Assembly: GCF_026914285.1 (NCBI RefSeq)
Contig: NZ_CP113864.1
Coordinates: 2,356,501-2,420,500, forward strand
Direction of reading: 5' to 3'
Source: Caldicellulosiruptor naganoensis
GTDB lineage: Bacteria > Bacillota > Thermoanaerobacteria > Caldicellulosiruptorales > Caldicellulosiruptoraceae
Length of the DNA: 64,000 nt
The notes under the pieces were generated by a model that saw only the letters and a list, made by a program, of their open reading frames with translations, ran no database searches and was not told where the DNA came from. Numbering within the stretch: position 1 is the stretch's first letter; each line of letters opens with the position of its first letter. The translations under genes and the position numbers were made by a program. This document shows positions 39,239 to 49,705 of the stretch, piece by piece.

Positions 39239-40579
39239 TTATTTTTCCAGAACAATAGTTGATATAGACCTTGCTGGGGAGTTTCCACAGAATATTTTAT
39301 CTTCAATGACCATATTAAACTCTATTTCCTCTGGGTTTTTATTTAACACAACCACCGCCAAAGTATCATCCCCATTCTTTGCTGCCAAAACCTCAAGTCT
39401 TGAATTATTGCAGCTACTTTTGACTACTTTAGCTCCCGGTTTTATGAATTTAGAAAAATGCCCTATATAATAATATGCATTTTGATAGTAAATCGTTTTC
39501 TGGTCTTTATCAACTATTATTGGAGCGTCGCAAAAGTTCCCTACATGATTGGGGCCTCCAACTGTGTCAAGAACAATATTCCAGTCCATAAATCCAATTG
39601 TGTAGCTGTTAAAATCACCAATTATTTCATGAGCATACCTTTCACCAAGCTCCCAGGAACCAAGCTTTACTCCACCTTCCTGACAACCTTCGGTAAACAC
39701 CAAATTGACATCAGGAAACTCTTCTTTTATTTTTTTGAGCTGGTCAAAATGGTCTCCTCCATACCAGTGAAATGCAACTCCCCACACATACTTAGCAGCG
39801 TCTTTGTCACTCAAAATTGTTTTTACCCTGTCATATATGATGTCTTTGTTGTGGTCCCATATAAGTATTTTTATATGGGAAAGCCCTTCTTCTTCAAGAG
39901 TTGGTCCTAAGTAATCTTTCACAAAATCCCTTTCTTCTTCAGCTGTGTATATGCACGACTCCCACACTTGAGTTGCCATCGGCTCATTTTGAACTGTCAC
40001 AGCCCATATCTCAATCCCTTCTTCTTGATAAGCCTTTATAAACTTACAGAAAAATTTTGCCCATGTTTTTTTGTACTCATCCTTTAGCTTTCCACCATGG
40101 CACATATCACCGTTTGTTTTCATCCATGCAGGCGGACTCCATGGCGAAACGAGGATTTTGAGGTCTTTGCAATACTCCTTTATCCTTTTTAAAAGAGGAA
40201 TTACCATCTTTTTGTCTCGTTCAATGTTAAAGTGTTTTAGCTCTATATCACCTTCAACATCATCACAGCTGTAGGTACTTATACAAAAATCACAGCTGTT
40301 CATGTGGATTCTACAGAGTTTGTAGCCAAGCCCCTTTTCAGGGTCAAAGTAACCTCTTAAAATCTCATCTTGCTGGTGTGGCAAAAGTGACATTATATTT
40401 ACCGCAGCAGCTTCAGTCAGTGCCCCACCAAAGCCTATTACCTCTTGAAATGTAGTGGATGGTTCAATTGTTATAACAGTTTTCTCTTTTATTTTCTCAC
40501 ATTCTTTTATATTATCTACCTGCTGCATTAGAATGTCCTGATACTTCGCTGTTATGTAACATGCAATTGTTTTGTGCAT
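39239..40579 (-). CDS. Glycoside hydrolase family 30 enzyme
   Basis: The 446-aa protein matches GH30: QEVIGFGGALTEAAA near residue 45, the SPWSPPAWMKTNG segment, the acid/base glutamate E199 in VTVQNEP and the nucleophile E297 in LVFTEGCQ, then a C-terminal beta-sandwich. There is no signal peptide, so it acts on sugars inside the cell. GH30 members include beta-glucosidases, beta-xylosidases, glucan 1,6-beta-glucosidases and glucosylceramidases; the subfamily cannot be fixed from reading alone. Its place beside sugar import and sensing genes suggests use of an imported beta-linked oligosaccharide. Confidence 0.9.
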   Translation of the reverse strand: MHKTIACYITAKYQDILMQQVDNIKECEKIKEKTVITIEPSTTFQEVIGFGGALTEAAAVNIMSLLPHQQDEILRGYFDPEKGLGYKLCRIHMNSCDFCISTYSCDDVEGDIELKHFNIERDKKMVIPLLKRIKEYCKDLKILVSPWSPPAWMKTNGDMCHGGKLKDEYKKTWAKFFCKFIKAYQEEGIEIWAVTVQNEPMATQVWESCIYTAEEERDFVKDYLGPTLEEEGLSHIKILIWDHNKDIIYDRVKTILSDKDAAKYVWGVAFHWYGGDHFDQLKKIKEEFPDVNLVFTEGCQEGGVKLGSWELGERYAHEIIGDFNSYTIGFMDWNIVLDTVGGPNHVGNFCDAPIIVDKDQKTIYYQNAYYYIGHFSKFIKPGAKVVKSSCNNSRLEVLAAKNGDDTLAVVVLNKNPEEIEFNMVIEDKIFCGNSPARSISTIVLEK

Positions 40580-40727
40580 TTTTTAACTTTTCTCCTTTTG
40601 CTTTTCAAATATTTTTATATTTATTTTATCTGACTGCAATATTATATGTAAATACTCTAAATTTTAGGGAAGGTTTCTATTTTGGAGAATGGTAAATCTA
40701 AAGTAAGAATACACACAAAAAAACCAA

Positions 40728-41150
40728 CTATATAGCCTTATACACAAGCTCTCCCCTATCATATACTTCTTTTACATTTAAATCCTCATCCATCAATACA
40801 AAATCTGCCCTAAAGCCTTCTTTTATCGCAGCGCACTCAAGTGAAAAAAGTTTTGATGGATTGTAAGTTGCTGCCATGAAAGCATCTTCTAATCTAATTC
40901 CAATCTTTATTAGGTTCTTTACTGCCTTATCAATTGTCAAGGTACTGCCAGCAATGGTGCCATCAGTTAATCTACAAATTCCATTTTCAACTTTTACTCT
41001 TAGGCTTCCTAAACTGTATTCACCATCACAAAGGTCTGTTGCAGCAATAGAATCACTGATTAGTATAATGTTTTCTGCACCTTTTAGCTTGTATATAAGT
41101 TTAACAACCTCAGGTGACAGGTGAATAAGGTCGCAAATAAGCTCCACTTT
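40728..41150 (-). pseudogene. Truncated nagA (C-terminal third only)
   Basis: This 139-codon frame reproduces the C-terminal third of the nagA product at 43348 (LICDLIHLSPE, ISDSIAATDL, ATYNPSKLFSL) at roughly 92% DNA identity by eye. The match ends abruptly at about 41150. It lacks the N-terminal metal ligands and much of the barrel, so it is a nonfunctional remnant of a second nagA. Together with the intact copy it brackets the PIN/XRE-ImmA block as a diverged direct repeat. Confidence 0.85.
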
Positions 41151-41242
41151 AAAATATTGTTTTATTTTCTTTTTTACAAACTTAATTCGATTTTTTTAAA
41201 TCATACGTCAAAGTATTTTTAGTACTGAGAATGATTATTTCG

Positions 41243-41761
41243 TTATAGGTGATATATTCTTATTATTTCATTTATTATGTCTTTGTTTATATATGCACCG
41301 CTATTGCTTTGATATTTATCTATTAACTCTTTTAATTCTTTTTTGCTAATTATTCCCTTCTCAAAAGCAGCACATAAAATACCCAACGTGCCAGTCGAGT
41401 TTATTCCATACTTTTTACAGATTTTTCGTACTGGTTTATCATTTGAAACACAAATAATTTTTTCTTGGAGTGCTATTGAAATTACGAGTCTATCATAAAC
41501 TGAAAGAGCTTTGAACTTTTTTAGCTCCTGAAAAAACCTATATCCCTCTTCTGTTTCAAGATTTGCAATATCATATCCTAAATCCTTGAGTTTCTTAACA
41601 ACCTCAGCTGGTAGCTCTTTTGATACAACGAAACCGGACACAGAGACTTTTGAAAAAACTTGAAGAGGAATTTCAAGATAGCTTAGCCTTTGAAAATCTA
41701 TTATCACATTTGTATCAAGTATTGCTACTTTATCTATGAGTTTCTTAATCTTCTCTGTCAT
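41243..41761 (-). CDS. PIN-domain putative ribonuclease
   Basis: The 172-aa protein has the acidic pattern of a PIN nuclease: D16 and D22 in ILDTNVIIDF, D90 in LSVYDRLVISIA and D108 in CVSNDKPVRK, with E49 as a possible further ligand. PIN proteins usually cleave RNA and often act as toxins. It overlaps the XRE-ImmA gene by 17 bases, so the two are translated together. The C-terminal helices resemble DUF3368-type PIN proteins. Confidence 0.8.
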   Translation of the reverse strand: MTEKIKKLIDKVAILDTNVIIDFQRLSYLEIPLQVFSKVSVSGFVVSKELPAEVVKKLKDLGYDIANLETEEGYRFFQELKKFKALSVYDRLVISIALQEKIICVSNDKPVRKICKKYGINSTGTLGILCAAFEKGIISKKELKELIDKYQSNSGAYINKDIINEIIRIYHL

Positions 41762-42866
41762 CCATCATCCACTTCTTTGCGTTCTCTCTTGCTTCTTCAA
41801 CACTAATCCCAAGAAGTTCTGCCACCTTGTTAATTCCTATTTGTTCCTTCATAAAAAGCATTCTTACTATCTTCTCATGTGCAGTATTTTTTTTGAAGTA
41901 AGGCATTGGATCAGGTTCTTTTTTAGAGTAACCTTTCATGTTCAAGTATTTCAGCCATTTTTGATATTCTTTATCACTGATATATTCATAGTCGTTTAAA
42001 ACATGCAAAAGAGCTTTTAAACTTACTCGCAAATCTTTTTTGATGTATATGAGATCATTCCATGATAACTGACTTTTGAGTAAGACAGAATACTTAGCAA
42101 GACTTTTCCGCGGAATCAAAAAATATCCTGCAAATTTGTCAGCAATTTTTTCGTAAATATTCCTGCGAGTAGACTGTAGAATAACTTGTCTGTATTGGTT
42201 TCTGTCAAATAAAATGTGAGCATACTCATGAACAATACTAAATATCTTTCTCTCTTCTGGAATGTTCTCATCATCGTTAATAACTATAAAACAACCCTTT
42301 TGGTCATGCAAAGCAGACACTCCAAACATGTCTGGCATATCAAATTTTTCAAAAATTATTCTTATTCCCTTATTTTCAAAACATTCAATGATTTCCTCTC
42401 CTCTGCTTTCACCAATGTTTAACCATTCTCTTTCTTCTAGTGCTATCTGTTCTATTTGAAGTTTTATCTCCTTTGATATTTGCTTTTCCTTAGAATCTAT
42501 TTTGAGATTATACTGCTGTGGAAGATAGGAAATCTTTTCACCAGCAAGTTCATAAATCTCATACACCCTGTTTATCAAATCACAGACTTTGTACTGAACG
42601 GTTGAAATAGATTCTTTATTTAAAACATGAGCCCTGAATAAAAAAGCCATTTCTTCATGTTTGTTGTCAAGAAAATAATCTAACGGCTTTCCAAAAAATT
42701 CAGCTATTTTGAAAAGCTTCTCGCTATCAATAATCACTTCACCTTCAAGGTATTTAGTCATAGTCTGCCTGGTAACTCCAATTAAATCTGCAAGTTGCTT
42801 TATCTTTACATTCTGTTTTTTCATTAAAGCGTGTATGTTATTCCCAATTACCTTTGCTAATGACAT
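41745..42866 (-). CDS. XRE regulator fused to ImmA/IrrE metalloprotease
   Basis: The 373-aa protein joins an N-terminal XRE helix-turn-helix (about 8-62, IKQLADLIGVTRQTMTKYLEGE) to a COG2856 ImmA/IrrE peptidase-like domain with the zinc motif H213-E-Y-A-H217 and a downstream EKIADKFAGYFLIP that supplies the third ligand. Such proteins cleave or inactivate repressors or serve as antitoxins. The PIN gene follows with a 17-base overlap and the same orientation, so a toxin-antitoxin-like or stress-switch pair is likely. Which member is the antitoxin is inferred. Confidence 0.88.
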   Translation of the reverse strand: MSLAKVIGNNIHALMKKQNVKIKQLADLIGVTRQTMTKYLEGEVIIDSEKLFKIAEFFGKPLDYFLDNKHEEMAFLFRAHVLNKESISTVQYKVCDLINRVYEIYELAGEKISYLPQQYNLKIDSKEKQISKEIKLQIEQIALEEREWLNIGESRGEEIIECFENKGIRIIFEKFDMPDMFGVSALHDQKGCFIVINDDENIPEERKIFSIVHEYAHILFDRNQYRQVILQSTRRNIYEKIADKFAGYFLIPRKSLAKYSVLLKSQLSWNDLIYIKKDLRVSLKALLHVLNDYEYISDKEYQKWLKYLNMKGYSKKEPDPMPYFKKNTAHEKIVRMLFMKEQIGINKVAELLGISVEEARENAKKWMMDDRED

Positions 42867-42960
42867 ACTAACTCACTCTCATCAATTTTTTTGTTATAAA
42901 TATTTTACACTATTTGAACTATCGTTGCAATAAAAATGTTAATTTTATTTAACATTCTAA

Positions 42961-43340
42961 TTTGCATCGCTACTTAGCTTTTTAAATGCAGCAGCAGACA
43001 AAATTGAGCAGATCGAAAATAAAAATCTAATCGTTAAAGCAGCTATTAGCTTTATTGGAAAAAACTATAACAAGAATATTACATTAGAAAGTGTTGCAAA
43101 AGAGGTATATGTAACACCCGCGTATTTGATCATTCTATTTAAAAGGGAACTGAAGACTAATTTTGTTGATTACCTGCATAAAATCAGAATTCAAAAGCCC
43201 AGGAACTTTTGAAAAACCAAAATTTAAAGACATATCAGGTTGCAAATATGGTTGGCTTTTCTGATGAGAAGTATTTTTCTCAAGTTTTCAAAAAGTATAC
43301 TGGACTTACACCAAGCCAGTTCAGGGAGAGCCTGCTTTGA
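42961..43340 (+). pseudogene. C-terminal remnant of an AraC-type response regulator
   Basis: Reading the plus strand gives an AraC double helix-turn-helix: IGKNYNKNITLESVAKEVYV, then, after a one-base frameshift at about 43198, LLKNQNLKTYQVANMVGFSD and FSQVFKKYTGLTPSQF, ending at TGA 43338-43340. The receiver and middle domains are missing. It resembles the C-terminus of YesN-type regulators like the intact one at 35684 and is probably the remains of the regulator that once controlled the neighbouring nagA or GH20 genes. Confidence 0.8.
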
Positions 43341-43347
43341 AATTTAT

Positions 43348-44502
43348 TCAAGTCTTATACACAAGCTCTCCCTTAGCATATACCTCTTTTACATTTAAAT
43401 CCTCATCCATCAATACAAAATCTGCTGAAAATCCTTCTTTTATCGCACCGCCCTTAAGTGAAAAAAGTTTTGATGGATTGTAAGTTGCTGCCATGAGAGC
43501 ATCTTCTAATCTAATTCCGATTTTTACAAGGTTCTTTATTGCCTTATCCATTGTCAATATGCTACCAGCAATGGTGTTATCTGCTAATTTACAAATTCCA
43601 TTTTCAACTTTTACTCTTAGGCTTCCTAAACTGTATTCACCATCACTGAGGTCTGTTGCAGCAATAGAATCACTGATTAGTATAATGTTCTCTGCACCTT
43701 TTAGTTTGTATACAAGTTTAATAATCTCAGGTGACAGGTGAATAAGGTCGCAAATTATCTCCACTTTTATATCGCTCAAAAGCGCATAAGTTGTAATAGA
43801 ATTCTGTCTGTGATGTAGCTGTGGCATTGCGTTGAAAAGGTGAACAATATTTTTTGCACCAAGCATGTGTGCTTGCGCTGCCTCATCAAAACTGCTATTT
43901 GTGTGACCAAGCGAAATGTTAATATCTTTCTCCGCTGCTTTTGAAAAAAACTCAACCGGATTTTCAAGCAGCTCTGGAGCAATCGCAATGTCAATAATTT
44001 TCTCTTCACAGTTAGAAATCAATTCTTCTAACTTCTCAGCTGTTGGCCTTTGCAAAAATCTTCTATCGTGTGCACCTTTTTTGGCAGGGTTTATAAATGG
44101 TCCTTCTAAGAATATTCCGGGGATGTTTAGCTTAAAGTTTGGGTCTTTCTTTGCTTCTTTGATAGCTCTTGCAAGCTTGTATATGTTCTCAAACGGAGCT
44201 GATACAATTGTTGGCAGAACAGTTGTAACACCATGTTTAAAATAGTAATTTTGGATAGTTTTTAAATCATTCTCTGTAGTATCAAAAAAATCAACTCCAC
44301 CAATACCATGTGTGTGTTTGTCAACAAATCCAGGTGATAAAATAAAATCTCTTCTGTCTATAATCTCATCTTTTCCAGTGTCAATTCCTTTTTGCGTTCC
44401 CAAAACTTTCCCATCTTCTACAACCAAGACATTGTCCCTGATGAACGAATATCCATTAAAAATCTTTTTGACCAAAAACTTTTTTCTCACTTTTAAAACC
44501 AC
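43348..44502 (-). CDS. nagA: N-acetylglucosamine-6-phosphate deacetylase
   Basis: The 384-aa enzyme removes acetate from GlcNAc-6-phosphate, feeding GlcN-6-P into glycolysis or wall synthesis. The amidohydrolase barrel is visible: H63-T-H65-G in PGFVDKHTHGIGG, E in IFLEGPFINPAKKGAH, H in SLGHTNSSFDEA, HLFNAM, H in DLIHLSPE, and the catalytic D in LISDSIAATD. Length is normal. It lies just downstream of the GH20 gene, whose product would release GlcNAc, so the two formed a chitobiose or wall-amino-sugar pathway before GH20 was disrupted. Confidence 0.93.
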   Translation of the reverse strand: MVLKVRKKFLVKKIFNGYSFIRDNVLVVEDGKVLGTQKGIDTGKDEIIDRRDFILSPGFVDKHTHGIGGVDFFDTTENDLKTIQNYYFKHGVTTVLPTIVSAPFENIYKLARAIKEAKKDPNFKLNIPGIFLEGPFINPAKKGAHDRRFLQRPTAEKLEELISNCEEKIIDIAIAPELLENPVEFFSKAAEKDINISLGHTNSSFDEAAQAHMLGAKNIVHLFNAMPQLHHRQNSITTYALLSDIKVEIICDLIHLSPEIIKLVYKLKGAENIILISDSIAATDLSDGEYSLGSLRVKVENGICKLADNTIAGSILTMDKAIKNLVKIGIRLEDALMAATYNPSKLFSLKGGAIKEGFSADFVLMDEDLNVKEVYAKGELVYKT

Positions 44503-44516
44503 CTCAAAATATATCT

Positions 44517-46187
44517 TTAATTTCTTTCCTGTTCTAAGCTAACTCTGCCAGCTGCTGCCCAAAATCTTCCAACAATCCTATCAAGCCCTTCCTTTTTCCT
44601 CTCTTTACGCCACAGCCTGCAGTAATAACTTCCAAGCTCAATTAAATCACTTGCTGTCACTGTATTCTCAAGCCTTTTTTTCGCTACTCTTATAGCCTGC
44701 CGGATAAATGCTAAATCTTCAGGAAGATTTGCATCAATAGCTTTTTGCAAAGCTTCTTCAAAACACCTTTTTAACTCTCGTTTCTCAGAAGTCCCCATTT
44801 GCACAACCTCTTTGCTTCCATACAACAGACCTTTTATATTATTTGCAATTTTCGACATACCAAAGAATTTTCGTACATCAAGCAGCTTTTCGCTTTCACC
44901 AGAAAGAACAATATAACTTTTTTCCCAATCCCCATCACCTTCAGCAAGCTCAATTGTAGCAACAAAAAGCGGATATAAAAAACTAAACAAACACTCCTGC
45001 CCATCATCACCCCAGGCTGTCACCAGAAAGCCTTGAATACCTTTTGTCTTAGCAGCCTCAATAAAATTTTTTATGTTCTCAATTGCTACTTCAAAGTCAG
45101 GATAAAACCTGTCCCAATTAGAAAAACCCGGACACACTATCTGATTTGATTGGTGATTATTTCCAATACTCTCAATTCTGTTTATAAAATGCTCCTTGGG
45201 CATTGCTGCATAGTCCCAGTTGGCTAAAATTGTCCTTTGCCATATATCGCTTTGCAAAAGTTTCTCCCATACCTTCCTTTCATCAGGCCTTAAAAACATA
45301 CCTGTTAGCATATCTGCCCACATGATAGGAATCTTTCTATATTTTTTTACCATATCTATCATGTTTTTGTGATGCTCTTCATATAGCTTTGGCCCTTCAA
45401 ATATCCAATTCTTTTCCAAGCTTTTTCCCCTTCCAAGTGCCCATGTCTCATCCCCGCCGATGTGAACGTACTTAGATGGGAAAAACTCTAATACTTCTTC
45501 TAAAAGTTCATAAGCGAATTTTTTTGCTTCTTCACTCGACAAGTCAAGGCATCCTTCTCTTGGCAAATACCATTCACTGTATTTGGAGTACTCTGGAATT
45601 GATAAAATATTCTCCATGTGACCTGTTAACTCTAAGGATGGAAATACTTCTACTCCAAGATTTTTGCCGTACTCTATAATTTCTTTTAACTCTTCTTTTG
45701 TTAATCTTCCTCTACCTGCCCCTATCTTAGGATGTTTTTCCCATGGAAAAAGGTCTTCAAAGTATATTGCAAAGTAGTTAATTTTAAGCAAAAATAGCCA
45801 TCTCAATATGTTTTTAAAAGTTGATACACTGGGCACTCCACCCCTTGCAATATCAAGATGAAAGCCTCTAAAAGAAAATCTAAATTCCTCTTCTACTGTG
45901 ACTTGCGGCAGTGCATCTTTTCTTTGAATTAAGAGCTGAACTAAGGTGGCATAAGCAACATTAACATTTCCCCAGACCTTTACTTTTTTGTCCTCTATTT
46001 AAATACCTGTTCCAGGTCTTTCGACAATCTCTATCTTCCATGTGCCTTTTGGTATTGAAAACTCCCTTGAAATGAAATCTGGAAAGTTTTCAAAACCATC
46101 AAAGTCAAACCATTTCCCTGTGAAATCAAGTTTTTTAGGCTTTGGAACAATTTTAAACATTTTTTGATATCTCCCTTCTGCAAGCAA
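44517..46187 (-). pseudogene. GH20 beta-N-acetylhexosaminidase broken by an in-frame TAA
   Basis: The minus-strand frame from 46187 encodes a GH20 N-terminal domain (FKIVPKPKKLDFTGKWF), reaches TAA at 46001-45999 after PGTGI, and continues in the same frame without further stops for 494 codons. The continuation has the GH20 barrel with FRGFHLDIARGG and the catalytic D-E pair in HIGGDETW. A single base change, such as GAA to TAA, explains the break. The long part could restart at the GTG at 45836, but that would lose the first barrel strand. No signal peptide is seen, so it was intracellular. A sequencing error is possible. Confidence 0.8.
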
Positions 46188-46200
46188 TTTTTATGCCTTG

Positions 46201-46818
46201 TTAAAAATTATCAGTACCCCAAAACACAAATTTATTTGGCTCTCTTGCCAGGATACTTATCAGTTTTTCAGTTGAATCAACAAGCAGGCCTTCCAGCTTG
46301 AAAGGAGTAATAAGATTTAACATCAAACTATTGTCTTTAAACTCAGTACACCCAGTAAGCTCAAGACCAATTGCCTTTGGATATTTAATTGCTTCTGCAT
46401 TTTCATTGTTTATAATAAATTTTATAAACTCCATCAAAGGTATCTCTTTGTTTGATAAGTCAGAGCAGCCATATTCCAGTATAATTATTTCTTTGCCATT
46501 TTTTCTATAAAACAAATATGCAGCCAATCTCCTCTCAACAAAGTATCCTAAACTTGTTTTGGGTTCAAACTTAACCCATCCAAGCCAATATTCCCTGTTT
46601 CTAACAACAGGGCCATTAAAATTAGTTGAGTATAGCTTGTAGATTTCATCTATAATTTCGACATTATTGTCTGACAAATTTATTTCTTTTATTTCCCCTG
46701 TTTGAGTAGTCTTAGATTCATGACATTTTTGAAAGGCATCTCTGTCAACCAAACAAAATTCGCGCGGCAGTACTTTATAGCCAAACCTGCCATAAAAATT
46801 ATGTAAGGATACAAACAA
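46201..46818 (-). pseudogene. N-terminally truncated GNAT-type acetyltransferase
   Basis: The 205-codon frame begins inside what looks like the end of an acetyltransferase fold (HNFYGRFGYKVLPRE, resembling the FYxxxGF motif of GNAT proteins) and continues into a C-terminal domain with GYFVERRLAAYLFYRK. The AcCoA-binding part is missing. It abuts the truncated regulator at 46851, so a deletion probably fused two gene remnants. A shortened functional protein is possible but I see no ribosome binding site of note. Confidence 0.6.
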
Positions 46819-46850
46819 AATAGAAATGCAAAGAAGCTTTGATGCAAGAT

Positions 46851-47491
46851 TTATTCCTCTATACTTGAAGTATTTTGAGATTTTGTGCTGATTATTGCTA
46901 TATTTGTATGATTACAACTTATCAAATATCTTGTTAAATCTTTCATCGCTTTTTTATGATCAATCGAAATTACAGGAACATTTATTCCTTTAAAAAATTT
47001 ATCAACAAGTACGACTGGGAAACCATCCAATACTAATTTTAAAATTTTGGGATTGTAATACTCACCATGCACAGGGTTTATAATCAATCCTTTAACATCT
47101 GCCTCCATTAATTCATCTATTGCCCTATTTTCTGCTTCAATGTCACCAAAAGTATATTTTACAATAACATTATAATTCATTGCTGAAGCATTATACACTA
47201 AACTCTTTAAAAGAGTACTACCATATGAAGCATTTTCTCTTTATTTCTAGGAGTATCTCGACCCACGTTTCTGTAAAATATTCCCTTTCCTTTCATACGA
47301 TATATTATGCCATCATTTTCAAGCATATCCAATGCCTTTTTTATAGTTATCCTGCTTACGCTATATTTTTTGCACAGCTGTTCTTCGGTTCCTATTTTTT
47401 CGCCATGTTGAAGTGTGGCGTTCTCTATCCACTCACGAAGATCTTTGTAGATAGTGATGTATTTTGGCAGAATTTTTTCTACATCATTCAT
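46851..47491 (-). pseudogene. GntR-LacI (AraR-like) sugar repressor, frameshifted and truncated
   Basis: The frame from 47491 encodes a GntR winged helix (KYITIYKDLREWIENATLQ, EEQLCKKYSVSRITIKKALD) that ends at 47207. A one-base shift restores a second frame, continuing through STLLKSLVYNASAMNYNV into a LacI-type sugar-binding domain (VKGLIINPVHGEYY, FPVVLVDKF, ISIDHKKAM). The domain stops after about 115 codons, roughly half its normal length. The architecture is that of AraR-type repressors. It has both a frameshift and a 3' truncation and is unlikely to work. Confidence 0.8.
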
Positions 47492-48537
47492 CTATTTTCC
47501 CATCTCCTTATTATTTTTTTTTGCAAGATCTCTTAAATAAGTGATTTCAAATAGTTGTAAAAACCAAGATCACTTTAGTATTAATGTTGCTTAATTTTTT
47601 CACTCTATAAAAGTTCAATGATACGATATTGCTATAGCAATAATAGTATAATATTATATCATTCTTAAGGACTTTTCATGCACAATTATAAATACAATAA
47701 ACTACAAAAATCAGTTTTAACCTGTTCTCCCCTCTTGAGCTAAACTCCAAAAATATCGTTTCCTCTCCAATTTAGCATATTTCTAAACTTCAGCATTAGC
47801 AAGCACATAATATATTTCTCTTCGAGGTCTTAATGTTGCTATTAAGTTCTGCTCTTGTAGCATTGCTCATTGTTGGTGCGTCAAATAAAAATTTTTTTCC
47901 TCCAAACTTGTTTCTTCAAAAATTCGTATACACTTTTTGAAATTCTTTTATTTATTCCACTCACTTGTTCTATCTCTATTCACTTCTATATTTTTCGTTC
48001 AGTTTAATTACTTATTTGAAATATATTGTTAAAATCTCTATTAACCTTATGTGCTCTTTTTAACCTCGACTCATTCAACATGTAATTTCTTAATTTTTTC
48101 CCACTTTGCAGCTCAACTTATCACTTTTTCATCAATCTCAATTTTTTTGGTTTTCAAGGCAAGCTCTTCTTTGAACCCCTTTTTGAACTTTCTTGTGTAA
48201 TATTTTCTACTGTGCTGTATACCGTATTCCACAATGTGAGAACAATAATTAAGAGGGTTGGATAAAATCACCTTCCAACCCTCTTTTCTTAAATAGTTTA
48301 ATATCAACATCTGATAGCGCAAAATATTAATTTTAGTTATCAAAAATCATCGTTTAGGGTCAAGTCCAAATTTTTGTGTAAAATACCCTCTGGTTAGAAT
48401 ATAAGCTTTTTGGTATATTTTAATCAGTCAAATAAAATTCCGTATAATTTTTTGCAAATTATTGTTTACCATTTATTACCCGAAAGCCTTAAAAATACCT
48501 TCTGCGCCCATTTACAAACTAACAGCCTTAAAAAAGC
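47492..48537. other. AT-rich region without supported genes
   Basis: About 1 kb with no convincing gene. A minus-strand frame at 48113-48343 and adjoining fragments toward 47740 look like decayed coding sequence broken by many stops, but I cannot name a family. The left part (47492-47740) may hold the promoter of the truncated AraR-like gene. Confidence 0.5.
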
Positions 48538-49705
48538 TCATTTCATCAAAACAATTTCTTTTCTAACACCTTCCTTCACCTTTTCCTGCCACTCAAAATA
48601 CTCTCTCATCTGTAAGTACTTCCTCGTAGATAGCCATCTTTCATCCTGTTCCATTAATAAAGCACCTATTAAGTAAATATACGACTCTCGGCTAACAAAT
48701 ACCTTATCACCCTTTCTCGTCGACGAATTTCTCCATTCAGTCGCTCTAACATATCAGCCTACGCGCAGCCTCCTTCGGTATGGCTCTGGAAGTTCTAAAA
48801 CTTCCATTGCTTTTGGGGCTTTATTTTTGTACTCTTCCAACACTTGATTCAGAAGCACCCTTGCTGTCTTTGCATCGGGAGCTTCAAATATAGCTTTTAT
48901 CTTAGCATGTAGTTCCTTTTGTAAAGCCTTAGGTGTCTTGTCATAAATAGCTCTCATAAAATGAGTTTGACACCTTTGCCAGGTCGCACCTTGAAAATGT
49001 CGATAAATCACTTGTACAAGCCCTTTGTGATGAACTGAAACAACCAAATCGACTCCATTGAGCCCTCTTTCCTTTAACCATGAGAAAAATTCTCCCCAGC
49101 TTTCTTCTGATTCGCTGTTTCCTATCATAACCCCCAAAACTTCTCTGTAACCTTCTTCATTTACACCTACACCAATTAGAAGACTTCTCTGTCGAACCCG
49201 ACCTTCTTTTCTTATCTTTACAACCATCGCATAGGCTTACCCAAAAGGAAACTTCTTTTTTTCCAAAGACCTCGAATTCCACTGCGCAATTACAGGGTCA
49301 AGATTTTTGCAAAGCTCTGAAATGGTGGATTTTGAAAACTCAGTCCCACATAACTCATAAGTAATTTCTTCAATCTTTCGTGTGGATACCCCATTTACCA
49401 CCATCTCACTAAATAGCCAATAAAAGCGCTTGTTCACTTCGCTGATAGCGTTCAAAAAGGTCGCAAGTCAAAGTCTCTACTCTGGTAATTAAATTCACAG
49501 AAATAATAACCGTTACGATAATCTTGTCTTTCCTCTGTCCTCTCGATAGGCTTAAGCCTTAATTTGTTCAGTAGCAAGATACGCTAAAATTTGATTAAGT
49601 ATTGATTCTAATAACTTGGCTAATTTCTCGTCTTTTGTGCCTGTTGTAAAAAGGTAATGCAAAATTTCAGAATCTATGGTAATATTGTATTGAGCTATTC
49701 CTCAT
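48538..49705 (-). pseudogene. Decayed IS256-family transposase
   Basis: Fragments of one IS256 (mutator-type) transposase lie in order on the minus strand: an N-terminal part (ITIDSEILHYLFTTGTKDEK), EERQDYRNGYYF, then NAISEVNKRFYWLFSEMVVN and GVSTRKIEEITYELCGTEF, the DDE core (REVLGVMIGNSESEESWGEF; GATWQRCQTHFMRAIYDKTP) and the C-terminus (LIGALLMEQDERW), ending at TGA 48540-48538. Several stops and frameshifts separate them. In VVSVHHKGL the usual catalytic Asp of VVSDAHKGL is Val. It is an old, dead element. Confidence 0.85.

Noticed and set aside
47180-48676. Plus-strand frames at 47180-47536 and 48410-48676
   Set aside because: They are antisense to the AraR-like remnant or to the C-terminal part of the IS256 remnant.
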